A stretch of DNA of 42,265 nucleotides, from positions 1-42,265 of IMG/VR virus record IMGVR_UViG_3300032282_004143. The stretch is one strand, 5' to 3'. Below, piece after piece: positions 16,496 to 25,377 of the stretch; position 1 is the stretch's first letter; every line of letters starts with the position of its first letter. The notes under the pieces are model-generated. The model was not told where the DNA came from and made no database searches. It saw nothing but the letters and a program-made list of their open reading frames with translations. This stretch comes from a virus. The position numbers were made by a program, and so were the translations under genes.

Positions 16496-17164
16496 ATGAA
16501 CCCATCAGGCTTTAGACCAAAAAGAAAAATACCTTTGGAAAAAACAGAGGGAAGATTTTATTGGTTTTCATACGATACAAATATAAATTTTTTGTATAAT
16601 GCTAATATGGGGGAACCGTTGGCATTTGGCCCAGTAAATAACATAGATAGCTATTTAAGCGGGGCAAATAATTTAAAGATATGTTTGAAAGAACAAAAAA
16701 ATTTTTTGTTGTATTATTACAAACATGACGAGAGTACCAAAGGAGGATGGAAGAAAACAGACCTTGTCCCACTTAAAGGTTATAAGTTAAATGTTGCAGA
16801 AAAACAAGCATCCAACGTTGATAGATTTGAGCTTATACCTACTCTAAAAAAGACAGACTACGATATTGATGAAACTATACTTTTCTACTTTGAGTTATCC
16901 AGTTCAAATTGCCTGCTGTATGATCACAGAATGGGAACGCCGATAACAAGATGCAATAGATCCACAATGATAATGAATGTGAACAAAATTTCTGAAAAGT
17001 TAACAAAGATACCAACCGTATGTTACTTTAAATTGGATACAAAAAATAGTTGGAAATGTTTTTCTGTGTATAAACCCATCAATAACGGAACAAAACATAT
17101 AACCGCAGAAGCAGAAAAATCTGATTTAAAATATAAAAAAGACCAAGACGAAATCAAGACTTGA
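16496..17164 (+). CDS. Hypothetical protein, 222 aa, with Tyr-x-Lys...Trp-Lys modules
   Basis: I do not recognise a named family. The protein is aromatic-rich and contains at least two copies of a short module in which a hydrophobic strand ending in Tyr or Phe and Lys is followed after about ten residues by (Gly)-Trp-Lys: YYYKHDESTKGGWKK near residues 80-95 and CYFKLDTKNSWKCF near 182-195. The 251-aa protein downstream (17460) has the same module twice. There is no signal peptide. Base composition shifts here to AT-rich with many ATA codons, unlike the replication genes. A surface or carbohydrate-contacting virion component is possible given the neighbouring glycosyltransferases. Confidence 0.6.
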   Translation: MNPSGFRPKRKIPLEKTEGRFYWFSYDTNINFLYNANMGEPLAFGPVNNIDSYLSGANNLKICLKEQKNFLLYYYKHDESTKGGWKKTDLVPLKGYKLNVAEKQASNVDRFELIPTLKKTDYDIDETILFYFELSSSNCLLYDHRMGTPITRCNRSTMIMNVNKISEKLTKIPTVCYFKLDTKNSWKCFSVYKPINNGTKHITAEAEKSDLKYKKDQDEIKT

Positions 17165-17188
17165 CGGATTGTTATGATTGTTTATAGT
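17161..17188 (+). promoter_or_regulatory. Sigma70-like promoter
   Basis: TTGACG (17161-17166), a 16-base spacer and TATAGT (17183-17188). The next ATG (17198) is nine bases after the -10 box, predicting a leaderless transcript. The -35 overlaps the stop of the upstream gene. Confidence 0.65.
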
Positions 17189-17197
17189 ATCATACAT

Positions 17198-17401
17198 ATG
17201 TTACAACAAATTCTTGACATGGTTAGAGCATGGGATATATGGGGACAAGTGCTGTTTGTTATTATAACAGCAAGCCTTGGAACAGTTTTGGGTATGACTA
17301 TAGCGGGCATAATCGGTCAGTTTATAAACCATACGTTGCCCATATTGATCAGAGGACATTCATCTTCTAACACAAAAGCCTCGGACGATAAAGAGGAATA
17401 A
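17198..17401 (+). CDS. Small single-pass membrane protein, 67 aa
   Basis: The protein has a short amphipathic N-terminus (MLQQILDMVRAWDIW), one strong hydrophobic segment (VLFVIITASLGTVLGMTIAG, about residues 18-37) that may continue to the Ile/Leu-rich stretch after it, and a polar charged tail (NTKASDDKEE). I place the start at 17198 rather than the in-frame ATG at 17174, because the promoter -10 box lies between the two and a transcript from it would begin at about 17196. It could be a holin- or spanin-like membrane protein or an accessory of the glycan island. There is no family match I can defend. Confidence 0.6.
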   Translation: MLQQILDMVRAWDIWGQVLFVIITASLGTVLGMTIAGIIGQFINHTLPILIRGHSSSNTKASDDKEE

Positions 17402-17459
17402 TTATTATAATAACTGGTGTTTATCACTGGGATTTTATAGTATCTTATAATTATAATAG

Positions 17460-18215
17460 ATGGATATTACCTTTTACGCAAATCCACCATACGATGGAAA
17501 CCCAGAGGGCATTATAGATGCACCCAAGGGTGCGCTGTTCTATAAAGAAGGTACTAAATATACCATAAACTATACAGGATCCGCTTCTACAGAATGGAAG
17601 CCTGTAACATTTGTACCATATCGCCAATCAAATTATGTATTGACTAATGAAGACATTTCATTGTTAAACTATAATTCTGGATCTTATTTGTACGAAAAAA
17701 CCACAAATGTTGGAAGCAAGACAGGGTGGAAAAGTATTGCACAGAAAAAACCAATCATACGTGTAACACTCACGCCAACCACAACGCCAACAAGTACCGT
17801 TACTCCTACACCAACTGTAACAGTTACTCCGACGGTCACGCGAACAATTACACCCACCCCAACTGTAACAACGACAACAACGGTCACTCCAACTGTAACA
17901 AGAACGCCGAAGCCGTCATTTACCCCCACTAGAACTTCGACGCCGACACCAACAGTCACTCCAACCGTAACAATAACTCCGACGGTTACACCTACGATTA
18001 CAACAACTCCAACAATTACCCCATCAGTAACGATAACTTCAACTAGCACGGCTACTCCGACTACAACGCCGACTCCAACAGTTACTGTCACTGTAACAAC
18101 TACACAAACTCCGACCGTTACTCCAACAATCACTCCAAGTATAACCCCATCTCCTGAGCCATATTATATATTTGCTATGGTTCCTCCGCCGGGTGGAAAC
18201 GAGAATTTCCCATAA
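17460..18215 (+). CDS. Surface-type protein with Thr/Pro mucin-like repeat tail, 251 aa
   Basis: The N-terminal 100 residues contain two copies of the Tyr-x-Lys...Trp-Lys module also seen in the 222-aa protein upstream (FYKEGTKYTINYTGSASTEWK and LYEKTTNVGSKTGWKS). From about residue 102 to 237 the protein is an irregular array of TPTVT, TPTIT and TPTPTVTPT units, almost only Thr, Pro, Val, Ile and Ser, which is an extended mucin-like stalk. A short hydrophobic end (YYIFAMVPPPGG) follows. Such tails are typical of stalks or O-glycosylation platforms. Two glycosyltransferase genes follow directly, so glycosylation of this tail is a natural hypothesis. There is no signal peptide, which fits a virion protein better than a secreted one. 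Confidence 0.65.
   Translation: MDITFYANPPYDGNPEGIIDAPKGALFYKEGTKYTINYTGSASTEWKPVTFVPYRQSNYVLTNEDISLLNYNSGSYLYEKTTNVGSKTGWKSIAQKKPIIRVTLTPTTTPTSTVTPTPTVTVTPTVTRTITPTPTVTTTTTVTPTVTRTPKPSFTPTRTSTPTPTVTPTVTITPTVTPTITTTPTITPSVTITSTSTATPTTTPTPTVTVTVTTTQTPTVTPTITPSITPSPEPYYIFAMVPPPGGNENFP
17764..18156 (+). repeat. Thr/Pro codon repeat tract
   Basis: About 390 bases of irregular repeats built on ACT-CCA, ACA-CCA, ACG-CCG and GTA/GTT/ATT-ACA codons, coding the Thr/Pro tail of the 251-aa protein. Synonymous third positions vary strongly, so the protein repeat is selected rather than being a recent DNA slippage product. Confidence 0.85.
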
Positions 18216-18226
18216 TTTAAAAATAA

Positions 18227-20542
18227 ATGGTTATGATTTCTCCAAGCGATATTACATTTGTAATACCGGCATACAATCTAAAGGCACACAGAATAAACAA
18301 CCTTAAGTTTATTCTTCCATTTATAATAGGTACCAACAGTAAAGTATTGTTGGTAGAGCAAGTAAAAGAAAATAAATCGGAGTTGAGTGGATTGTTGTCT
18401 GAAATAATAAATAACGAATGGGCATCAAACTTTTCACACTTGTTGTATATACACGATAGTGATTTGATACATAAACCGGGAATAATCAATTGGGCGACTA
18501 AAAATCATGTAGATACCAAATATGTGTGGGTAAATGATGTGGATTTTTACATGAAATATGCACAGGCGTTTCAAACCGAATGGACGGAAGATTTTATCCA
18601 ACCATATTCTGTAGGAAAGAAGTTATCAGAGAATGATACAAATAGAATAATAAATGGAGAAAAAATATCAGTGTCGTATGACGATATGGACTCGCGATAT
18701 ATTTCCATGTATGGCGCATTGTCTTTTATATTTGACAAAGAACGTTTTCTATCAATTGGTGGAATGGATGAAAGTTTATATGGATGGGGGAAAGAAGACG
18801 TGGAATTATCTAGAAGAGTAGAAGAAAATCACACAGTTCAAAAAATAGAACTGAAAGGAATTCATTTGTATCATCCAATAGAAACCTATTTGAAAAATAA
18901 TAATTCCACGAATGTGGATATGGCTGTGGTGACTTGTCATTTTAATTGGGGAGAATTTATAAATCCAGTCAGAAATTTGCATCGGTTCATAATGCAGATG
19001 AAAATAGATAACATACCCTTGTATGGAGTTGAATTATCATTGACTGAAAAATTTGAAACAGCTGGAATGGATGGTTGGAAACAAATAAAAGTCGATAAGG
19101 AGAATATTTTCTTTCAAAAGGAAGCGTGCATAAACTTGGCGGAAAAAATAGTTCCGAGCAAATATACGAAGATTGCTTGGATCGACCACGATTTGCATTT
19201 TACGAACAAGAATTGGTACAGTGACGCATCAAAAAAACTTGACGAATACAAAGTAGTTCAATTATTTTCACACGGAATAAAGACTGATAGATATGGAAAA
19301 CAGACAACAAAATCGCCAGGCGCCATATTTTCATATATCAATGCTCCAAAAAAATCAAAGTTGGATTGGATTATGAGCGCGGGAGATATTGGATATCCCG
19401 GTGGAGCACTAGCGGCGAGAAGAGAATTGTGGCAATATGGAGGATTGTATCCATATAGGGTAATGGGAGGCGGAGATACCGCTTTTATTATGGCCATGCT
19501 CAAACCAAAAATGGGATTACAAACCAACGAATTATTCACAGAAAGACACAACACGTGGAAGAAACAAATATTGGAATATGTAGGAGGTAGTGTTTCTTAT
19601 ATAGATGGTGAATTTATACATGAATGGCATGGTGACGTTGTTAATAGAAAATATGTGGATAGATATTCAATAATAAAACAATTAAATACAAAGAATATAG
19701 AACTTAATGAGCATGGAATAGTTCACAACTATGGCGATAGGACAATAAATCAAAATACGTTGATCTATTTTAAAAATAGAAACGAAGATGGTATTGTAGA
19801 AGAACATCCTATCCAAATACCAAACTTGGTTGTATACACATGCATAGTTGGAAAATATGATGTATTAAAAGAAGTTGCAGCCCCTGAAAAAAATATTGAA
19901 TATATTTGTTTCACTGATCAAATTGTGGAAAGTAAGACATGGAAAATAAAACCAATACCCGCTTTTCTGAAATCGATGGAACCTGCAAAAATAGCAAGAT
20001 GTGTGAAAATACTACCTCACTTGTTTTTGCAAGAGTACAATATATCTGTGTGGGTTGATGGAAGCATACAAATCCTTGGAGGAATACAAGAGTTTGTAGA
20101 TAACAATTTAAAGAACTATTTTGCAATACCGAAGCATCCAGATAGAGTATGTGTGTACGAAGAAGCTAAAGCAATAGTAAGACTGAATAAAGATAGTGTG
20201 GAAGTTATAGATAAGCAAATATTTGAATATAAGAAAAAAAATTATCCCGCAGACAATGGAATGGTGCAAAGTGGAATAATGATAAGAAAACACAACGATA
20301 AGCGGTGTATAACCATAGCAGAGCTTTGGTGGAAAGAGGTGCGAGAATACTCAAAGCGAGATCAGATGTCATTCAACTATTCCATTTGGAAGAAAAATGT
20401 GGTCATAGACGTTTTAAATCCAAATATAATTGTAGGAAAAAATTTTCAAATATGGACGCATATAGATAAAGGGTATAAGAAAGTTGTTCTTAAAGATGGA
20501 TATGGAGATATGAAAAATTACATGAACGGAGTTGAAGTATGA
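18227..20542 (+). CDS. Multidomain glycosyltransferase (two GT-A domains plus DUF616-like domain)
   Basis: Three regions can be seen. Residues 1-215 are a GT2/GT7-type domain: DITFVIPAYNL at the start, VWVNDVDFY as the Asp-x-Asp region, and GGMDESLYGWGKEDVELSRR, the signature of the galactosyltransferase C-terminal region. Residues about 225-480 are a second GT-A-like unit with IAWIDHDLHF (Asp-x-Asp), GYPGGALAARRELW and VMGGGDTAFIMAM. Residues about 530-765 resemble the DUF616 (TOD1/MUCI70-type) glycosyltransferase domain: VVYTCIVGKYD, ICFTDQ, PHLFLQEYNISVWVDGSIQI and DNGMVQSGIMIRKHN. There are no membrane segments. The TGA overlaps the next ATG. It probably acts on phage or host surface glycans, but substrates cannot be read from the sequence. 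Confidence 0.82.
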   Translation: MVMISPSDITFVIPAYNLKAHRINNLKFILPFIIGTNSKVLLVEQVKENKSELSGLLSEIINNEWASNFSHLLYIHDSDLIHKPGIINWATKNHVDTKYVWVNDVDFYMKYAQAFQTEWTEDFIQPYSVGKKLSENDTNRIINGEKISVSYDDMDSRYISMYGALSFIFDKERFLSIGGMDESLYGWGKEDVELSRRVEENHTVQKIELKGIHLYHPIETYLKNNNSTNVDMAVVTCHFNWGEFINPVRNLHRFIMQMKIDNIPLYGVELSLTEKFETAGMDGWKQIKVDKENIFFQKEACINLAEKIVPSKYTKIAWIDHDLHFTNKNWYSDASKKLDEYKVVQLFSHGIKTDRYGKQTTKSPGAIFSYINAPKKSKLDWIMSAGDIGYPGGALAARRELWQYGGLYPYRVMGGGDTAFIMAMLKPKMGLQTNELFTERHNTWKKQILEYVGGSVSYIDGEFIHEWHGDVVNRKYVDRYSIIKQLNTKNIELNEHGIVHNYGDRTINQNTLIYFKNRNEDGIVEEHPIQIPNLVVYTCIVGKYDVLKEVAAPEKNIEYICFTDQIVESKTWKIKPIPAFLKSMEPAKIARCVKILPHLFLQEYNISVWVDGSIQILGGIQEFVDNNLKNYFAIPKHPDRVCVYEEAKAIVRLNKDSVEVIDKQIFEYKKKNYPADNGMVQSGIMIRKHNDKRCITIAELWWKEVREYSKRDQMSFNYSIWKKNVVIDVLNPNIIVGKNFQIWTHIDKGYKKVVLKDGYGDMKNYMNGVEV

Positions 20543-21102
20543 TATACTACTCAATACCATACAGCATAGAAAAAAATCTTGCTGACTATTATAACAAATT
20601 CATGGAGGCGGTGCCGTCGGATGATGATTATGCATGTTTCGTTGATGGCGATACTATCTTCACAACCTCAGATTATGGGCATACCATACACAATGCGATA
20701 ACAGCATATCCAGATATAAATTGTTTTACATGCTATACAAACAGAGTATTTAATAAAAAGCAAGTCGTAGAAGGAATAGATTATGACTCCAATGATGTGA
20801 TATATCACAGAAAGATAGGAAGTACACTTCAAACTATATATGGATCAACATGCGTAGATATAACAGAACCTTTGATAGAGAAAGGAAAGCCAAGATATCT
20901 CAGCGGATGTTTGATACTTATCAAAAAATCATTGTGGCGAAAAATAAATGGATTTAAAAATTTAAATGCCATGTTGGGTGTTGACAATGAACTTCATAAA
21001 GATATTATTTCGGTAAATGAAAAATTATACTTGATGAAGGGAGTATATATCTATCATTGGTATAGATGGCCCGATATTAAAAACGTTTCTCACTTATTAT
21101 GA
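20539..21102 (+). CDS. Small GT-A-type glycosyltransferase, 187 aa
   Basis: A short GT-A-like protein. YACFVDGDTIFT (about residues 31-42) carries the metal-binding Asp-x-Asp, GKPRYLSGCLILIKKSLWRK matches the acceptor-side segment that usually follows, and MLGVDNELHKDI is the catalytic region. The segment order matches GT2 enzymes, although it lacks the N-terminal Rossmann strand and may depend on the upstream protein. It overlaps that gene by four bases (ATGA) and overlaps the next gene by four, which points to translational coupling of the whole glycan cluster. Confidence 0.75.
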   Translation: MIYYSIPYSIEKNLADYYNKFMEAVPSDDDYACFVDGDTIFTTSDYGHTIHNAITAYPDINCFTCYTNRVFNKKQVVEGIDYDSNDVIYHRKIGSTLQTIYGSTCVDITEPLIEKGKPRYLSGCLILIKKSLWRKINGFKNLNAMLGVDNELHKDIISVNEKLYLMKGVYIYHWYRWPDIKNVSHLL

Positions 21103-21701
21103 TGCAATACAAATTCTTGGATGTGGGATGTAAATTAGGAAGCTCTTTCTTGGGAATATCAAAAAGATACAAATATTTGCAAGAGCAGGGCATTGGCATT
21201 GATATAAACAAAAAGCACGTCGATGACTTCATAAAGTCGGGCAATCATGCGCTTGTTGCAAGTGCCGATGATATACCATTTGTTGATAACTCGTTTGAAT
21301 TGGTGATTTTCAATCACGTGTTGGAGCATATGCCAAATGAAAAGGTGGGATTTCAAGCTTTACGCGAATGCATCAGAGTATCATCAAACATAGTAATCGT
21401 TGGTCTTCCTTTCTTTGATGAAGATGAATACCTGAGAAGTTTAAAGTTAAAAACGTTTTATTCTGATTGGTCCGGTCATAAAAATATGGTTCATTTGAAA
21501 ACAATCATAAACTTTCTTGGCAACACTCCGTATAAAGTGACCATGAAGAAAAAGATAGAAAATAGTTTTGCGGATGAAATTTTGCCATTGTCTGCTCCGA
21601 AGAATTCTCACGAATATAATCAAGAAATTCATGGATTGAAAGATTATATTGAATTTGATAGAGATGTATGGAGAGAGTACGAGATTGCGATAACAAAGTA
21701 A
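21099..21701 (+). CDS. Class I SAM-dependent methyltransferase
   Basis: A Rossmann-fold methyltransferase of the Methyltransf_11 type. Motif I is FLDVGCKLGSS near residue 6, the acidic loop GIGIDIN binds the ribose of SAM, ADDIPFVDNSFELVIFNH is motif II/III and VLEHMPN motif IV. The SAM-binding core starts at the very N-terminus, so the enzyme is minimal. Its place between glycosyltransferases and a deacetylase-like gene suggests a glycan methylase rather than a DNA or RNA methylase, but the acceptor is unknown. Either ATG at 21099 or 21102 could be used. The first overlaps the upstream stop. Confidence 0.83.
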   Translation: MMQYKFLDVGCKLGSSFLGISKRYKYLQEQGIGIDINKKHVDDFIKSGNHALVASADDIPFVDNSFELVIFNHVLEHMPNEKVGFQALRECIRVSSNIVIVGLPFFDEDEYLRSLKLKTFYSDWSGHKNMVHLKTIINFLGNTPYKVTMKKKIENSFADEILPLSAPKNSHEYNQEIHGLKDYIEFDRDVWREYEIAITK

Positions 21702-21706
21702 TGTAG

Positions 21707-22303
21707 ATGAAGCAGAAAGACCCACAGCATGTAATTTTCAGAGATGATGATGTGGGGAGACCAACTCCAATCTCTAATATTGCAAACCTTCATAAAATGT
21801 TCGTGGAAGCGCATGAATTATATAACAAATATAATGTTATACATGAGATTGGATATATAACAAACGGACCAAAGGAACATATGTCCGATACAATAAAATA
21901 TATATTAGAACAAAAAAATATAGTAGTTCAACTCCACGGCCATGACCATTATGATTTTAGCAAACTTTCCGAAAAGGAACTTAGATATCAATTTGAAAAT
22001 GGTATAAAATCTATTCAAGACATTTTTGGAACGGCGCCAACTAGATGGTATCCCCCGTGGCATAAAACTAGTGAATTGGCAATACAGATTGCGTCTGAAT
22101 ATGGATTACGTTCTACACCAATCCAAGCCGGATCAATCGGACACTTCGTAACAAATTACAGAAAATATATTAAACAAACCCCAGTAAAAATTGTATGTCA
22201 TCATTTTTGGAGCGACCATCAGCAAGCAGAATTGGAAAATGGGTTCAAGATATATATCAATATATTAAAAGAGCATTATGATATTGAACTTATGCAATTC
22301 TAG
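21707..22303 (+). CDS. Polysaccharide deacetylase-like (NodB-type) protein
   Basis: The NodB/CE4 fold is suggested by its motif order: VIFRDDDVG (motif 1, catalytic and metal Asp), VQLHGHDHYDF (motif 2, His-x-His-type metal site), RWYPPWHKTS (motif 3) and VCHHFWSDHQQ (late His motif). These enzymes remove acetyl groups from N-acetylated sugars. The protein is 198 residues, about the size of a bare catalytic domain, and has no signal peptide, so it would act in the cytoplasm or in the virion. It closes the glycan cluster and could trim the sugar made by the upstream glycosyltransferases. Activity on a lipid-linked sugar or a nucleotide sugar is equally possible. Confidence 0.75.
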   Translation: MKQKDPQHVIFRDDDVGRPTPISNIANLHKMFVEAHELYNKYNVIHEIGYITNGPKEHMSDTIKYILEQKNIVVQLHGHDHYDFSKLSEKELRYQFENGIKSIQDIFGTAPTRWYPPWHKTSELAIQIASEYGLRSTPIQAGSIGHFVTNYRKYIKQTPVKIVCHHFWSDHQQAELENGFKIYINILKEHYDIELMQF

Positions 22304-22343
22304 GCATCATCGCAATGATAAAAATATTGATGGTCGATTTGTC

Positions 22344-22373
22344 TTGAAAATAATGCATCTACTGTGCTATCAT
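22344..22373 (+). promoter_or_regulatory. Weak sigma70-like promoter of the kinase gene
   Basis: TTGAAA (22344-22349), an 18-base spacer and TATCAT (22368-22373), five bases before the kinase ATG. The boxes are weaker than elsewhere, but the near-leaderless arrangement matches several other promoters in the window. Confidence 0.4.
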
Positions 22374-22378
22374 AAATT

Positions 22379-22825
22379 ATGAAACCTATATTGGCAGTTA
22401 TGATCGGCATTAGTGGCTCTGGCAAGAGCACATATGCAAATGGATTAAAGACATCCCTCAACGCGCAACTTGTTGAGACTGATGCCATTAGACAAGAATT
22501 GACGGGTAATGCGGAAGATCAAAGCAAGAATGCCGAGGTATTCAATATTGCCAAAAAGCGTGTAAATGATTATCTATCACAAGGTAAGAATACCATCATT
22601 GATGCCACGAGCCTTACCGTTAGGGATAGAAGGGATTGGATCAAAATTGGTAAAGAAAACAACGCGGAAGTGCGTGCATATTTCATTGATACTCCTATAG
22701 ATACATGCAAGATACAGAATAAAAAGCGTCGGAGGAAAGTGCCGGAAGAAGTCATTGATAGGCAAGCGTCCAAGTTGTATCCCCCTGTAAAAGACGAAGG
22801 CTTTGACAGTGTCACGACTGTCTGA
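22379..22825 (+). CDS. P-loop kinase (polynucleotide kinase-like)
   Basis: A single-domain kinase of the AAA_33/polynucleotide kinase type. Walker A GISGSGKS lies at residues 9-16, LVETDAIRQEL holds the acidic catalytic region as in T4 Pnkp (Asp-x-x-Arg), KNTIIDATSLTVRDRRDW is the Walker B-like strand with the following Arg-rich helix, and KRRRKVPEEVIDRQ is the lid. At 148 residues it lacks the phosphatase half of T4 Pnkp. A 5'-OH polynucleotide kinase would supply 5'-phosphate ends for the RNA ligase at 29374. A nucleotide or sugar kinase remains possible. It lies 38 bases before the DNA polymerase gene. Confidence 0.82.
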   Translation: MKPILAVMIGISGSGKSTYANGLKTSLNAQLVETDAIRQELTGNAEDQSKNAEVFNIAKKRVNDYLSQGKNTIIDATSLTVRDRRDWIKIGKENNAEVRAYFIDTPIDTCKIQNKKRRRKVPEEVIDRQASKLYPPVKDEGFDSVTTV

Positions 22826-22829
22826 GTAC

Positions 22830-22857
22830 TTGACAAACGATATTCTTCTGCTAGGAT
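22830..22857 (+). promoter_or_regulatory. Sigma70-like promoter of the DNA polymerase gene
   Basis: TTGACA (22830-22835), a 16-base spacer and TAGGAT (22852-22857). The polymerase ATG is six bases downstream, so the transcript would start at the A of the start codon or one base from it. Confidence 0.65.
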
Positions 22858-22863
22858 ACTTGT

Positions 22864-25377
22864 ATGTATCAGGCTGTCTACACGGATAAAAAGACCAATC
22901 TTGTTCATTTATGGGATGATGAGAATGGGTATGTGAATTTCAAGTTCAAGCCATACGCCTTTAGAAAGGCGCGAGATGGTAAGTATACTTCCATCTATGG
23001 CGACAAGCTTGAGCGCATTGAAAGATATAATCCTCGCGATCCCAAGCTATTTGAGTCTGATGTGCCTTGGGATACGAGAGTACTCATTGATGCATATGGA
23101 GACAGTGATGAAGTTTCAATCAAGCATCGTGTAACGGTGCTTGACATCGAGGTTGACTCTACTGGTGGATATCCCAACATCCAAGATCCAAAGCAGAAGA
23201 TCACCGCCATTGCATTGTATGATGGTACAAAGAGCATTTATCATTGTTTTGTATTGGACGAGGACGGGCTTGTGCAGAATGAAACTAAGAATGATCAGGT
23301 CATAACTTCGTATCTTACCGAAGAAGACCTATTGATTGACTTCCTCAAGAAGTGGGATGAGATCAAGCCAACCATCTGTACTGGTTGGAACATTGACGGA
23401 TTTGACTTTCCGTATCTACACGCTCGTCTTGTGCGTGTACTTGGAGAAGAAACCGCCAACGATTTGTCGTCCATCAAGATTTGCTATTGGAACAAGTATA
23501 AGAACAAGATGACCATTGCTGGGGTCAATTGTCTTGACTATCTATTACTGTATAAGAAATACAGCGGCAAGAGTCTTACCAACTATCGACTAGACACGGT
23601 AGCCAAGGAAGAACTCAAGATCGGTAAGGTCGATTTCGAAGGTTCGCTTGATAATCTAAAGAAGACAGATATCAAGAAGTTCATCGAATACAACTTGCAC
23701 GACGTTATCTTGGTCAAGAAGATGAATGACCAACTGCAGTTCATTGAACTCGCACAAAGCATTTGTCACGTTTGTCATACTGGATACGAGGAGTTCAGCG
23801 TGTCCAGCAAGATCCTTGAAGGAGCGTTGCTTACATATCTTCGCCGCAAGAAGATGGTCGCCCCCAACAAGAAGGTTGAGGTCGAGACCGATAAAGATGA
23901 CGATGATTTGGACGATGATGTTGGATTTGAGGGTGCGTATGTCAAAGACCCTATTCCCGGCCGATATGATTGGATTTGCAGCGCCGATATCAACTCGCTG
24001 TATCCGTCTGTGATCATGAGTCTAAACATCAGCCCAGAGACCAAGATTGCAGTCATCAAGGATTGGGATAGTGAAAAACTCGTAAAGAAGAGTGCGGATA
24101 AGATCGTCTTTGACAACGAGCTATATACATATGAAGACTTTGCCAATCTATTGGTTGAATATAATCTATCTGTCAGTGCAAATGGAGTTGTATATGATCA
24201 GAAGAAAGTGGGCTGTGTGCCTGACATTCTGAAGAAGTGGTTCTCAGAGCGTGTTGAATTCAAGAACAAGATGAAGGAGTGCTCTGACAAAGGAGACAAG
24301 GAAGGAACCACGTTTTGGAAGCGCCGTCAGCAAGTGCAGAAGATCTTGCTCAATTCTCTATATGGTGTGCTCGGACTAAGCATCTTCAGATTTTATGATT
24401 TGGATAATGCCGCCGCTGTTACATTGACTGGTCAGGAAATCATCAAGACCAGCGCCAAATATGTGAACAGCAAGTTCAACAAGCGTTGTAATACAAAGGA
24501 CAAGGACTATGTGGTGTATATCGACACGGACTCTTTGTATCTAGACATCAACTCTCTTGCCATCCACGAGAAAGTGGAGGACATAAAGCCGTTCGCAATC
24601 AAGACGATTGGAGATGTATCAGACGATCTGAACAATTTCTATAAGGTCATGATGGTGCGTATGTTCAATAGTACAGACAATCGCATCAAGATTGCTTCCG
24701 ACGTTGTTGCCAAGAGTGCATTTTGGGTAGTCAAGAAGCGGTATGCCATGTTGAAGGTATATAACATGGAATTGAACAAAGACGTTGATGACATTGAGAT
24801 CAAGGGGTTGGACGTTGTGCGTTCATCGTATCCAAAGAAGTTCAGAGACTTCATGAAGAGTGTTCTGACTGACATTCTCAAGGGAGTGCCAAATACAGAA
24901 GTAAATGCGAAGGTTGTTGAGTTCAAGAGCAAGATGGGAGACTTTGCACTTGAAGACATTGCCAAGAATACTTCTGTCAAGTTTATTTCCAATACGGAGG
25001 CACAGACCAACTTCAATCCCAATTCTCGTGAAATGTTCAATTTCATGGATGGTTCTACTGCCCAATGCAAAGCCGCTCTTGCATACAATGATATGCTTAA
25101 GAAGTATGAATTAACAGAGACAGAGCCAATCATGCACGGTGGTAAGATCAAGTGGGTATATCTCAAGGAAAACCCATATGGCTTGAATGGCATGGCGTTC
25201 AAGGATGACGGTAAAGATCCCAAGGTAATCATGGACTTTATCAATCAATATATTGATCGAAACAAGATCTGGGACTCTGAGCTTGAAGGTAAGCTTACCG
25301 ACTTTTATACCGCGCTGCGTTGGAACATGTATAGTGAAAATGCGGCAGCTATTGAGCAGTTTTTTAGTTTTGAATAA
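22864..25377 (+). CDS. 43: Family B DNA polymerase (gp43-like)
   Basis: The replicative polymerase with 3'-5' proofreading. Exonuclease motifs are TVLDIEVDS (Exo I, Asp and Glu at residues 94 and 96), TGWNIDGFDFPYL (Exo II) and YNLHDVILV (Exo III). Polymerase motifs are SADINSLYPSVI (motif A, near residue 375), KILLNSLYGVLG (motif B) and VYIDTDSLYL (motif C, near 552). The 837-residue length compares with 898 for T4 gp43. The C-terminal end (IEQFFSFE) resembles a clamp-binding peptide. The clamp and clamp loader genes follow. No second catalytic gene or intron is seen in the frame. Confidence 0.96.
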   Translation: MYQAVYTDKKTNLVHLWDDENGYVNFKFKPYAFRKARDGKYTSIYGDKLERIERYNPRDPKLFESDVPWDTRVLIDAYGDSDEVSIKHRVTVLDIEVDSTGGYPNIQDPKQKITAIALYDGTKSIYHCFVLDEDGLVQNETKNDQVITSYLTEEDLLIDFLKKWDEIKPTICTGWNIDGFDFPYLHARLVRVLGEETANDLSSIKICYWNKYKNKMTIAGVNCLDYLLLYKKYSGKSLTNYRLDTVAKEELKIGKVDFEGSLDNLKKTDIKKFIEYNLHDVILVKKMNDQLQFIELAQSICHVCHTGYEEFSVSSKILEGALLTYLRRKKMVAPNKKVEVETDKDDDDLDDDVGFEGAYVKDPIPGRYDWICSADINSLYPSVIMSLNISPETKIAVIKDWDSEKLVKKSADKIVFDNELYTYEDFANLLVEYNLSVSANGVVYDQKKVGCVPDILKKWFSERVEFKNKMKECSDKGDKEGTTFWKRRQQVQKILLNSLYGVLGLSIFRFYDLDNAAAVTLTGQEIIKTSAKYVNSKFNKRCNTKDKDYVVYIDTDSLYLDINSLAIHEKVEDIKPFAIKTIGDVSDDLNNFYKVMMVRMFNSTDNRIKIASDVVAKSAFWVVKKRYAMLKVYNMELNKDVDDIEIKGLDVVRSSYPKKFRDFMKSVLTDILKGVPNTEVNAKVVEFKSKMGDFALEDIAKNTSVKFISNTEAQTNFNPNSREMFNFMDGSTAQCKAALAYNDMLKKYELTETEPIMHGGKIKWVYLKENPYGLNGMAFKDDGKDPKVIMDFINQYIDRNKIWDSELEGKLTDFYTALRWNMYSENAAAIEQFFSFE

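Noticed and set aside
17684-18133. Minus-strand Val/Gly repeat protein
   Set aside because: It is the complement of the Thr/Pro codon repeat; the + frame has a proper N-terminal domain and context.
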